From a bacterium (GTDB lineage: Bacteria > Oederibacteriota > PGYV01 > DSBP01), in the NCBI GenBank assembly GCA_011049465.1, contig DSBP01000061.1, forward strand, positions 1-5,744: a DNA stretch of 5,744 nt, given 5' to 3'. Below the pieces are notes generated by a model, which had not been told where the DNA came from, ran no database searches, and saw nothing but the letters and a program-made list of their open reading frames with translations. Shown piece by piece: positions 1 through 5,744 of this stretch. Made by a program: the position numbers and the translations under genes. Each line of letters begins with the position of its first letter. Position 1 is the first letter of the stretch.

Positions 1-605
1 GCCTGGAGCTCCACAAATTCGCCGTTTTCCGTCATAATAACATTCATGTCAACATCAGCGCTTGAATCCTCCGGGTAATCAAGGTCAAGCAGCGCCTCTC
101 CTCCCGCTATCCCGGCTGATACGGCGGCTACAAACTGTTTCACAGGATCGCTTTTGAGCTCCCCTACATCTTTTAAAAATCTAACCGCGTCCTTGAGCGC
201 CACAAAAGCCCCTGTAACAGCGGCAGTGCGCGTGCCTCCGTCCGCCTGAATAACGTCAGCGTCAATGACAATTGATTTCTCACCGAGTACCTTCATGTCC
301 ACAACACTTCTTATCGCCCTTCCGATGAGCCGCTGTATCTCAAGCGCGCGGCCGTTTGGCCTGCCCTTAAAAGCATCACGCTGCATCCTGACCGATGTTG
401 AGCGCGGCAGCATGGAGTATTCGGCCGTTACCCATCCCAAACCTTTTCCCTTGAGAAACTGCGGCACCTCATGCGACACAGAAGCCGTGCATATGACCTT
501 TGTCTCCCCGAACTCAACAAGGACAGAACCCTCGGCATGTTTTGTAAAGTGCCTTGTAATCTTAACGGGCCTGAGTTCGTCCGGCCGCCTGTTTAATGCT
601 CTCAT
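1..605 (-). CDS. rph: RNase PH (tRNA 3'-end phosphorolytic exoribonuclease), 3' end cut off by window edge
   Basis: RNase PH trims the 3' ends of tRNA precursors, using phosphate to release nucleoside diphosphates; it acts in the cytoplasm as a ring-shaped hexamer. The visible 201 residues run from the start methionine to near the C-terminus; family members are about 240-260 residues, so roughly 40-55 are missing off the left edge. Family signatures are easy to see: FTKHAEGSVL (20-29), GWVTAEYSMLPR (57-68), the phosphate-binding Arg86 in GRPNGRALEIQR, QADGGTRTA (120-128) with the phosphate-binding GTR at 124-126, and DLDYPEDSSADVDMNVIM (174-191). These key residues fall at the same numbers as in the E. 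coli enzyme, which supports the ATG at 603-605. A GAGGAG ribosome site sits 5 bases before that ATG. The gene begins 19 bases after queD ends, so it is probably cotranscribed. In many bacteria rph is followed by rdgB; that would lie outside this window. Confidence 0.97.
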   Translation of the reverse strand, partial: MRALNRRPDELRPVKITRHFTKHAEGSVLVEFGETKVICTASVSHEVPQFLKGKGLGWVTAEYSMLPRSTSVRMQRDAFKGRPNGRALEIQRLIGRAIRSVVDMKVLGEKSIVIDADVIQADGGTRTAAVTGAFVALKDAVRFLKDVGELKSDPVKQFVAAVSAGIAGGEALLDLDYPEDSSADVDMNVIMTENGEFVELQ

Positions 606-624
606 GTGAACTCCTCGTTTTTTT

Positions 625-1035
625 TTAACGCCTTCCGCGTTTTTTTCGTGTGACCGGGGCCGCAACACAGGGCCTTGAATATGTGGCCTTTGCGTTTTCC
701 GATTCCCAAACCCCGACCTTTACCAGTTTCGCCCCTTTTACCCTCTTTTCAAGGCTGCCAAATACATAAAAAGCTATATTTTCGGCGGATGTGTTGTTTT
801 TTCTGAAATATTCCACATCTTTATTCAGATACTTGTGGTCAAGGCCTTCAAGAACCGTGTTCAGGCTTTCTTTCAGTATCCCAAAATCAACCCCCAGCCC
901 GTTTTTCTGAAGCCCTGCGCATTCAAAAACCGCTTCGACAATGTAATTATGCCCGTGAATATGCTCGCACTTGCCTTTATAATCACGCAGGTTGTGCGCC
1001 GCGGCAAACCCGCCCCTCACCGCAAGCTCATACAT
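625..1035 (-). CDS. queD: QueD / 6-pyruvoyl-tetrahydropterin synthase family protein (probable 6-carboxytetrahydropterin synthase)
   Basis: This 136-residue protein belongs to the zinc-dependent tunnelling-fold pterin family. QueD converts dihydroneopterin triphosphate to 6-carboxytetrahydropterin, the second step towards queuosine and other 7-deazapurines. Zinc ligands are His14 (FAAAHNL), His27 and His29 (HIHGHN). The catalytic Cys23 lies four residues before the first HGH histidine, the QueD-like spacing. The catalytic Asp66-His67 pair is in LDHKYLN, the VDFGILK motif is at 49-55, the TSAENIA motif at 82-88, and the substrate-binding Glu111 is in VWESENAKATY. The tail (128-136) is very basic, RKKRGRR, and looks like an extension beyond the core fold. 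The start codon overlaps the murI stop in TAATG, so translational coupling is likely; the upstream ribosome site is weak (AAAGGCGGGG). QueC, QueE or QueF are not visible, so the pathway assignment rests on the family. A PTPS-like role in folate or another pterin is the alternative. Confidence 0.9.
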   Translation of the reverse strand: MYELAVRGGFAAAHNLRDYKGKCEHIHGHNYIVEAVFECAGLQKNGLGVDFGILKESLNTVLEGLDHKYLNKDVEYFRKNNTSAENIAFYVFGSLEKRVKGAKLVKVGVWESENAKATYSRPCVAAPVTRKKRGRR

Positions 1036-1853
1036 TATTTAACCCCGCCTTTTACGGATTTAAGCGCTATTTTTTTCGCAGCCACCATGCTTTTTTTAAG
1101 AAACATCTTCCCCACTTTATTGAACGCCTCCGGCGTGTCAGTCACAAAAAACCGCGCCCGCCCCTTTATTTTGGAGCGACGCTGAAAATTTTTCCGCCCG
1201 ATAAACGAAACCACTTCCCGTGCTGTCTCTCCCGCCGAGTCTATTATGCCGACACCGGGCATTATCTTCTTAATCAGGGGTTTAAGCAGAGGATAGTGCG
1301 TGCAGCCCAGCACCAGAACCCCTATTTTTCTCTCCCTGAAGAACCGGAGATATTTTCTTAAAACCGCCTCCGTCTCTTTTTCCTTGAGCCAGCCCTCTTC
1401 CACCAGAGGAACAAGCAGCGGCGCTGCCCTTACAAATATCCTTGTTTTGGGAGAAATCTTTTTTATCGCGGACTCATATGCGCCGCTTGATATTGTCGCT
1501 TTTGTACCTATCACGCCTATGGTTCTTCCTTTGGCAGCCTTAACCGCTGCTTTGGCTCCGGCGTCTATTACCCCTATTACGGGCATTTTGAAACTGCTTT
1601 TAATTTTTTTCAGCGCTATGGCCGAAGATGTGTTGCAGGCAACAACAGCCATCTTAACCCCTTTGTGCCTTAAAAACCCCGTGTTTTCAAGGGAAAATCT
1701 TATTATTGTCTCTTTTGTCTTTGTTCCGTAAGGCGTCCTGGCCGTATCCCCAAGATATGTAATATTTTCAAATGGAAGCGCCCTCATCAGCTCTTTTACA
1801 ACCGTAAGCCCGCCAAGCCCTGAGTCAAAAACGCCTATGCTCCTGTTATCCAT
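1035..1853 (-). CDS. murI: Glutamate racemase
   Basis: MurI interconverts L- and D-glutamate, supplying the D-glutamate that MurD adds to the peptidoglycan stem peptide in the cytoplasm. The 272-residue length is typical. The two-cysteine catalytic machinery is intact: Cys73 in VVACNTSSA and Cys184 in LGCTHYPLL, with the partner His186 two residues later. The N-terminal FDSGLGGLTVVKEL (9-22) holds the conserved Asp10 and Ser11; YLGDTARTPYG (33-43) and SSGAYE (122-127) are further family motifs. The C-terminal FFVTDTPEAF stretch is also characteristic. Aspartate racemases have a similar fold, but the TPYG and FDSGLGG motifs match glutamate racemase. A ribosome site, GAGAGG, lies 5 bases before the ATG. 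The gene starts 22 bases after the DUF362 gene ends and its stop overlaps the queD start by one base. Nothing in it looks truncated or frame-shifted. Confidence 0.97.
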   Translation of the reverse strand: MDNRSIGVFDSGLGGLTVVKELMRALPFENITYLGDTARTPYGTKTKETIIRFSLENTGFLRHKGVKMAVVACNTSSAIALKKIKSSFKMPVIGVIDAGAKAAVKAAKGRTIGVIGTKATISSGAYESAIKKISPKTRIFVRAAPLLVPLVEEGWLKEKETEAVLRKYLRFFRERKIGVLVLGCTHYPLLKPLIKKIMPGVGIIDSAGETAREVVSFIGRKNFQRRSKIKGRARFFVTDTPEAFNKVGKMFLKKSMVAAKKIALKSVKGGVK

Positions 1854-1875
1854 TGCAGCCTCTCTTATTCATGGG

Positions 1876-3006
1876 TTATTCAACCTCAATAATATCATAT
1901 TCGCGCGAGCCGAGGCCTATTTTTTCCGCGTGCTCAATATGTTTTTTCCAGTTTGTCTCCGGATGCGCCATGCGGAACTTGTCGGATTCCGCATGCTTCA
2001 TATCGTAATTTTTTTTGCCTTCTATATTATGCATAACGGGCTTTGTCCTGTTAATCATCTCAGCAGAGGCGTAATCAAGCGCCACGGGGTCAAACGAGGC
2101 CATTATACCGATATCCGGCGTTAAAAATCCGTCGGTTGACGGGATACAGTCGCACTCCGGCGTTATATTCAGAAGAAAATTTATGTAAAAGACCCTGTTT
2201 TTTTTGTTTAATACGGCCGCCAGGGCGTATTCAGCCATCTTTTCCTGCATTGCGTCAAGGCCGGTGTCCCACTTTGAGCTTATTGCGTCAAACCTGCATA
2301 CCGCGAGGCACTCGCCGCAGCCGCTGCATTTGTCCGTGTTGATGCGCGCCCTGCCTGTTTCCTCATCCGTTTCAATTGCGCTGAAACCGCACCACTCCAG
2401 GCACTCCCTGCAGGCAGCGCACATCTCAGAGTTAATTTTCGGGCTCGCGCCGGAATGCTGCTCCTGTTTTCCGCCTCTCGCGGCGCATCCCATGCCAATA
2501 TTTTTTATCGCGCCGCCCATTCCCGTCATCATATGCCCCTTAACATGCGAGACCACAATCATGGCGTCCGCCCAGTAAAACGCGGACCCTATCTTTGCCT
2601 TTTTAACATGAGTTTTGTTTACCTCAACCTCCACAAAATCGGTTCCAAGCAGCCCGTCTCCTATAATAACAGGCGCGTTCACGGTGGCAAAGGAAAAACC
2701 GTGCTTTACCGCTGTTTCAGCATGTTTCACCGCGTTGTTTCTCCCGCCCACATAAAGAGTGTTTGTGTCGCAGATAAACGGATTTCCGCCGCAAATCCTC
2801 ACCCTGTCCGCTATCGCCCTGTAAAAGAGGGGGCTCACAAAGGAGATATTTCCAGGCTCTCCAAAATGGGCCTTTATCGCGACCAGGCTCTTTTCTTTGA
2901 TAATGGAGCCGGCGCCCGCGCGGTCAAATATTTTTACAAGCCTGTCCGTTATGCTGTCGTTAAAATGGGAGGCCCCTGATTTCGTAAAAAAGACATCCGA
3001 ACCCAA
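1876..3006 (-). CDS. DUF362-family protein with two ferredoxin-type 4Fe-4S motifs, TTG start
   Basis: The function of this family is not established. The 376-residue protein has a DUF362 domain interrupted by a bacterial ferredoxin domain. With the TTG start, the hallmark segment HVKGHMMTGMGGAIKN is at about 154-169. The first CxxCxxCxxxC is at Cys196/199/202/206 and the second at Cys227/230/233/237, which should bind two 4Fe-4S clusters. Neither motif is followed by the usual proline (Gly and Arg instead). The second half of DUF362 resumes with a CDC pair (285, 287) and PDIGIMASFDPVALDYA (298-314), both typical of the family. There is no signal peptide or membrane span, so it is probably a cytoplasmic redox protein. 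An upstream in-frame ATG at 3069 would run 41 bases into cimA, has no family-like sequence and lacks a ribosome site. The TTG at 3004-3006 has AAGGAG 7 bases before it and opens directly into the expected SDVFFTKSGASHF start. The gene begins 22 bases after cimA, so it is in the operon. Its role there cannot be told from the sequence. Confidence 0.9.
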   Translation of the reverse strand: MGSDVFFTKSGASHFNDSITDRLVKIFDRAGAGSIIKEKSLVAIKAHFGEPGNISFVSPLFYRAIADRVRICGGNPFICDTNTLYVGGRNNAVKHAETAVKHGFSFATVNAPVIIGDGLLGTDFVEVEVNKTHVKKAKIGSAFYWADAMIVVSHVKGHMMTGMGGAIKNIGMGCAARGGKQEQHSGASPKINSEMCAACRECLEWCGFSAIETDEETGRARINTDKCSGCGECLAVCRFDAISSKWDTGLDAMQEKMAEYALAAVLNKKNRVFYINFLLNITPECDCIPSTDGFLTPDIGIMASFDPVALDYASAEMINRTKPVMHNIEGKKNYDMKHAESDKFRMAHPETNWKKHIEHAEKIGLGSREYDIIEVE

Positions 3007-3013
3007 TAGTATG

Positions 3014-3020
3014 CTCCTTA
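3014..3020 (-). promoter_or_regulatory. Ribosome binding site that decides the TTG start of the DUF362 gene
   Basis: The minus strand reads TAAGGAG here, followed by a 7-base spacer and then TTG at 3006-3004. It lies in the 22-base gap after the cimA stop codon. No ATG or GTG in the same frame is placed as well, which makes TTG the best-supported start. Confidence 0.75.
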
Positions 3021-3028
3021 AATGCGGG

Positions 3029-4597
3029 TTATTTTGACTTGAGCAGCTTATACTCCACGCTGTCAACAAGAGCCAGCCAGCTCGCTTCGATTATATTTTC
3101 CGATACGCCGACAGTCGTCCATACATCCGTTTTGTCGGAACTCTCTATCAGCACCCTGACTTTGGCCGCTGTCCCTTCGGCCCCCTCAATCACCCTCACC
3201 TTAAAATCAACAAGATGCATGGATGATATCGCGGGGTAAAACTTTATGAGAGCTTTTCTCAGCGCGTTATCAAGCGCGTTTACGGGCCCGTTCCCCTCCG
3301 CAGCCGTGTGTTCAAGCCTCTCCTTTACCTTTATTTTTATGGTTGCCTCGGTGTAAAGAATGCCTTCCCGCTCCTCATCTATTACCCGCAGCCCCTTAAG
3401 CTCAAAAAACGGATTATACTTGGAGAGGCTTTTTTTGAGAAACAGCATCAGTGAAGCGTCCGCCCCCTCAAATTCATAGCCTTCGCTCTCAAGCTTCTTA
3501 ATCTTAACAATAAAATCTTTTGTCCTTGGGTCGTCTTTTGGCAGGTTAAAGCCGAGTTCTTTTGCCTTGAACATAAGCGAGCTTGCGCCTGCCTGGTCCG
3601 ATATCAGTATGCGCCGCGTGTTTCCTACAAGCGCGGGCTCCATGTGCTCGTATGCCCTGCTCTCCTTGATTACGGCATTGGCGTGAACGCCCGCTTTGTG
3701 AGCGAACGCGTTTTTTCCCACATAGGGCTGCTTGTCATCAGGCGGAATGTTTGATATTTCGTATATGTAGTGCGCCGCCTCTGTCAGTTTCTTAAGCGAT
3801 TTTTCAGGAAGTGCCTGAAAACCCATCTTGAGGCTGAGCGCGGGTATTATTGACACGAGGTTCGCGTTTCCGGTCCTCTCGCCAAAACCGTTCATTGTCC
3901 CCTGCACCTGCGTAAAACCGTTTCTCACAGCCATCAAAGAATTCGCGACAGCAGTATCAGCGTCATTATGAGTGTGTATCCCGAGCTTTATCCTGATGTT
4001 TTCAACCACCGCAAGAGTAATCCTGTCAACTTCAAAAGGCATTGCTCCGCCGTTGGTTTCGCACAGGCATATGCAGTCTGCTCCCGCATCTTCGGCCGCT
4101 TTTATACATTTTAACGCATACTCGGGGTCATCCTTAAACCCGTCAAAAAAATGCTCCGCGTCGAATATAACCTCTTTTTTTCTCTCCTTAAGATACGCGA
4201 CTGATTCCCTTATGATAACGAGGTTCTCCTCACGCGTAATATTGAGGACCTTCTCAACATGCAGGGCCCATGATTTCCCGAATATGGTTATAACATCCGT
4301 TCCCGCGTCAAGAAGCGAGTTTAAGGTGGCGTCATCCTTTACCCTGTTTTTTGCCCGCCTCGTGCTTCCGAAGGCCGCTATCTTTGAGTGGCGCAGCTTC
4401 AGTTTTTTTACCTTTTTAAAAAACTCAATATCCTTTTCATTTACGCCCTTCATGGGCCAGCCGCCCTCGATATAATCAACACCAAGCGCATCCAGCTTTT
4501 TCGCGATAAGCAGCTTGTCCTCAAGCGAGTAATTAATCCTGGCGCTCTGAGAGCCGTCCCTTAATGTCGTGTCATAAATATGCACTTTTTTATTCAT
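3029..4597 (-). CDS. cimA: (R)-citramalate synthase, CimA type
   Basis: Citramalate synthase condenses pyruvate with acetyl-CoA to give (R)-citramalate, the first step of the threonine-independent route to 2-oxobutanoate and isoleucine. The 522-residue length matches the long CimA subfamily. The N-terminal HMGL-like TIM barrel carries YDTTLRDGSQ (8-17) with the catalytic Arg13 and metal ligand Asp14, and the metal-binding His208 and His210 in HTHND. It also carries GFGERTGNANL (237-247), and HKAGVHA (300-306) is the start of the linker region. Residues from about 395 on form the C-terminal LeuA-type regulatory domain, which in relatives binds the feedback inhibitor. The early IEGGWP motif (43-48) favours CimA over isopropylmalate synthase (LeuA) and homocitrate synthase, which usually differ there; substrate cannot be proved from sequence. 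The ATG has a GTGAGG ribosome site 5 bases ahead that overlaps the stop of the preceding small gene. From memory, lysC and cimA are also neighbours in Geobacter, so the pairing is not unique. Confidence 0.93.
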   Translation of the reverse strand: MNKKVHIYDTTLRDGSQSARINYSLEDKLLIAKKLDALGVDYIEGGWPMKGVNEKDIEFFKKVKKLKLRHSKIAAFGSTRRAKNRVKDDATLNSLLDAGTDVITIFGKSWALHVEKVLNITREENLVIIRESVAYLKERKKEVIFDAEHFFDGFKDDPEYALKCIKAAEDAGADCICLCETNGGAMPFEVDRITLAVVENIRIKLGIHTHNDADTAVANSLMAVRNGFTQVQGTMNGFGERTGNANLVSIIPALSLKMGFQALPEKSLKKLTEAAHYIYEISNIPPDDKQPYVGKNAFAHKAGVHANAVIKESRAYEHMEPALVGNTRRILISDQAGASSLMFKAKELGFNLPKDDPRTKDFIVKIKKLESEGYEFEGADASLMLFLKKSLSKYNPFFELKGLRVIDEEREGILYTEATIKIKVKERLEHTAAEGNGPVNALDNALRKALIKFYPAISSMHLVDFKVRVIEGAEGTAAKVRVLIESSDKTDVWTTVGVSENIIEASWLALVDSVEYKLLKSK

Positions 4598-4604
4598 GTC
4601 AGCC

Positions 4605-4775
4605 TCACTTCAGAAAAATACGCAGGAGAACATAAAAAACCGCCAGCACAACATATATGACCGCAAGAACCTTAAGGTGCCACGCTATTGAAAACTCCTT
4701 AACCTTCTCTTTTTCCGGCTTTTGCACGGGCTGTGAATCCTGCGGTTTTATTCCTGTTTCCTGTGTCTCTTCCAT
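4605..4775 (-). CDS. Small single-span membrane protein, 56 residues, function unknown
   Basis: I do not recognise a family. The frame opens with ATG at 4773-4775 and ends with TGA at 4605-4607. Residues 1-33 are hydrophilic and rich in Glu, Lys, Gln and Pro (MEETQETGIKPQDSQ at the start). Residues 34-51 form one hydrophobic helix (LKVLAVIYVVLAVFYVLL), followed by a short basic tail, RIFLK. This is the layout of a C-terminally anchored small membrane protein; orientation is unclear because positive charges flank both sides. Support for it being real: it fills the only gap between lysC and cimA, starting 12 bases after the lysC stop and ending 7 bases before the cimA ATG. It has a purine-rich ribosome site (AAAGGGGG, about 6 bases before ATG), and its stop overlaps the cimA ribosome site. 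It is short enough to be missed by gene callers. A role with its neighbours is possible but not shown by the sequence. Confidence 0.75.
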   Translation of the reverse strand: MEETQETGIKPQDSQPVQKPEKEKVKEFSIAWHLKVLAVIYVVLAVFYVLLRIFLK

Positions 4776-4787
4776 TTTTTGCCCCCT

Positions 4788-5291
4788 TTATCCCTGTTTT
4801 TCTTTTGACAGCCTTTTCCTGCCGAGCCCAAAAGCCCGGTGAAGCGCCTTTACGGCCTTTTCCACATCATCTTCTTTTACAACAACCGATATCTTGATCT
4901 CCGACGTGGAAATCATCTCAATATTAATCCTGTTGTCGGCAAGCGCCTTAAACATCTTTGTCGCTATTCCGGCGTGCGTGCGCATCCCCACTCCTACGGC
5001 CGATATCTTGCCTATCTTCTCATCCATGACATAACCCGTTGCCTTCACCGCTTTTATTATGGAATCAAGCGCTCTTTTTGCCCTCACGACATCTTTCCTG
5101 AATATCGTAAACGAGATGTCAGTCGTGCCCTTCTGGCTTATGTTCTGGATTATTATGTCCACGTTTATCTCGGCATCCGCTATTTTTCTGAATATAACGG
5201 CCGCAATTCCGGGCTTGTCCGGCACGTTAAGAATGGTCACCTTTGCCTCTTTTTTATTGTATGTTATGCCGCTTACCACTATTTTTTCCAT
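4788..5291 (-). other. Possible separate aspartokinase beta subunit (ACT domains only) from an internal start in lysC
   Basis: An in-frame ATG at 5289-5291 lies at fragment residue 152, just where the kinase domain ends and the ACT domains begin. Starting here would give a 167-residue protein (MEKIVVSG...) made only of the two ACT domains. Aspartokinase II of Bacillus subtilis and the Corynebacterium glutamicum enzyme are known to be alpha2beta2 complexes in which beta, of about 160-170 residues, is made from an internal start in the same gene and frame. The predicted size and position match that arrangement. Translation from this site is inferred, not shown. Confidence 0.6.
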
Positions 5292-5744
5292 CCTGGAATC
5301 CTCCTTTTTAATAATGGTTCCTTTCCTGCCGGAAAAGGTCCCTCTCACATGAAGCACTACATTATAATTTTTCGCGAACTCAACCGACCTGTTGTAGAGC
5401 ACCTGCGCGCCGCTGCTGGCGAGCTCAAGCATCTCGTCGTAAGAGAGATAATCAATTTTTGAAGCGTCAGGGCATACTGCCGGGTTAGTTGTCAAAACTC
5501 CGTCAACACCCTTCAAAAACTCGCACACATCCGCCTTGAGCGCCCGCGCGAGCGCCACAGCCGTCAGGTCAGAGCCTCCTCTGCCCAGAGTTGTTATGTT
5601 GTCATCTTTTGTGATTCCCTGAAATCCCGCGACAACCGCGACATAACCTTTTTTCAAAGCGTCTTTAACCTTGTTTATTCCCTTTATCCCCTTTATTCTT
5701 GCCATCGTATGTTTTTCATCGGTTATTATGCCGACCTGCGCGCC
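4788..5744 (-). CDS. lysC: Aspartate kinase, monofunctional with two ACT domains; N-terminus cut off by window edge
   Basis: Aspartate kinase phosphorylates L-aspartate, committing it to lysine, methionine and threonine synthesis. The frame is open to the right edge, where it reads GAQVGIITDEKHTMARI, a conserved part of the kinase domain. The Met at 5705 is therefore internal, and about 90 residues are missing from a usual length near 405. Fragment residues 1-147 are the rest of the kinase domain, with TTLGRGGSD (51-59) and SYDEMLELASSGAQVL (101-116). Residues from about 152 to 318 are the paired ACT domains that bind feedback effectors: ILNVPDKPG and then VGVGMRTHAGIATKMF, with MISTSEIKISVVV in the second. 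There is no homoserine dehydrogenase part. Odd points: the usual TDVDGVYTTDPR region reads KGVDGVLTTNPA, and the usual GAKV is GAQV, so several nucleotide-contact positions differ. An internal start just before the ACT domains is listed separately. The stop lies 12 bases before the next gene. Confidence 0.95.
   Translation of the reverse strand, partial: GAQVGIITDEKHTMARIKGIKGINKVKDALKKGYVAVVAGFQGITKDDNITTLGRGGSDLTAVALARALKADVCEFLKGVDGVLTTNPAVCPDASKIDYLSYDEMLELASSGAQVLYNRSVEFAKNYNVVLHVRGTFSGRKGTIIKKEDSRMEKIVVSGITYNKKEAKVTILNVPDKPGIAAVIFRKIADAEINVDIIIQNISQKGTTDISFTIFRKDVVRAKRALDSIIKAVKATGYVMDEKIGKISAVGVGMRTHAGIATKMFKALADNRINIEMISTSEIKISVVVKEDDVEKAVKALHRAFGLGRKRLSKEKQG
5300..5308 (-). promoter_or_regulatory. 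Strong internal Shine-Dalgarno sequence inside lysC
   Basis: The minus strand reads AAAAGGAGG here, then an 8-base spacer (ATTCCAGG), then the in-frame ATG at 5291-5289. It is the most complete Shine-Dalgarno match I noticed in the window, stronger than those before several true gene starts, and sits at the kinase/ACT domain boundary. The bases also encode Lys-Lys-Glu-Asp, so a chance match is possible. Confidence 0.65.

Noticed and set aside
265..609. 114-residue plus-strand open frame
   Set aside because: It is the antisense of rph, which has all its family motifs on the minus strand.
618..626. T run between queD and rph as a possible terminator
   Set aside because: On the transcribed (minus) strand it is an A run, has no preceding hairpin that I can see, and is directly followed by the rph ribosome site.
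2280..2498. 72-residue minus-strand open frame inside the DUF362 gene
   Set aside because: It is an alternate frame across the ferredoxin motifs, Ala/Arg-rich, and the DUF362 frame explains the region fully.
3007..3069. N-terminal extension of the DUF362 gene from an ATG at 3069
   Set aside because: It lies mostly inside the end of cimA, has no ribosome site and encodes residues unlike the family, while the TTG at 3006 has a well-placed AAGGAG and opens into the conserved start.
3972..4475. 167-residue plus-strand open frame opposite cimA
   Set aside because: Low-complexity Ser/Phe-rich antisense translation of a well-conserved gene; no motif and no ribosome site noted.
3029..4597. Reading cimA as isopropylmalate synthase (leuA) or homocitrate synthase
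   Set aside because: The length, the IEGGWP motif and the overall sequence fit the long citramalate synthase subfamily better, although substrate is not proved by sequence.
4657..4842. 61-residue plus-strand open frame opposite the lysC end and the small membrane gene
   Set aside because: The minus-strand frame here fits the operon spacing and has a ribosome site; the plus-strand frame is isolated and runs into lysC.
4839..5462. 207-residue plus-strand open frame
   Set aside because: It lies opposite lysC, whose kinase and ACT motifs are unmistakable on the minus strand; the plus-strand translation is rich in His, Tyr and Arg and shows no family motif.

Overview
The window is one stretch of a compact bacterial operon read entirely from the minus strand, so transcription runs from high to low coordinates. 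In that order it holds: the C-terminal three quarters of an aspartate kinase (lysC, cut by the right edge), a 56-residue single-span membrane protein, a citramalate synthase (cimA), a DUF362-family protein with two 4Fe-4S motifs, glutamate racemase (murI), a QueD/6-pyruvoyl-tetrahydropterin-synthase-family enzyme, and RNase PH (rph, cut by the left edge). No gap between genes exceeds 22 bases and murI and queD overlap by one base (TAATG). I saw no promoter, terminator, tRNA, repeat, CRISPR array or mobile element.

The organism is a bacterium: murI is a peptidoglycan gene, and several genes have Shine-Dalgarno sequences. The ferredoxin-type DUF362 protein and the pyruvate route to isoleucine suggest an anaerobe. 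Mid-range base composition, frequent ATA isoleucine codons and lysine-rich proteins recall uncultured anaerobic phyla such as Omnitrophota, or deltaproteobacterial relatives. That placement is a guess; the sequence carries no taxonomic marker that settles it.

Region by region: 4788-5744 is lysC, which also contains a strong in-frame internal ribosome binding site and ATG just before its ACT domains. That would give a separate 167-residue regulatory subunit, as in the alpha/beta aspartokinases of Bacillus and Corynebacterium. 4605-4775 is the small membrane protein. 3029-4597 is cimA. 1876-3006 is the DUF362 gene, for which a TTG start fits best. 1035-1853 is murI, 625-1035 is queD, and 1-605 is rph.

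The first part of the operon is amino-acid biosynthesis: LysC commits aspartate to the lysine/methionine/threonine family, while CimA makes isoleucine precursors from pyruvate and acetyl-CoA without threonine. The second part is general housekeeping (cell wall D-glutamate, a pterin/deazapurine step, tRNA 3' maturation). The DUF362 protein and the small membrane protein are the two genes of unknown function. I found no clear sign of a new defence or mobile system; the points most worth a second look are the lysC internal start, the overlooked small membrane protein, and the altered nucleotide-site residues in LysC.
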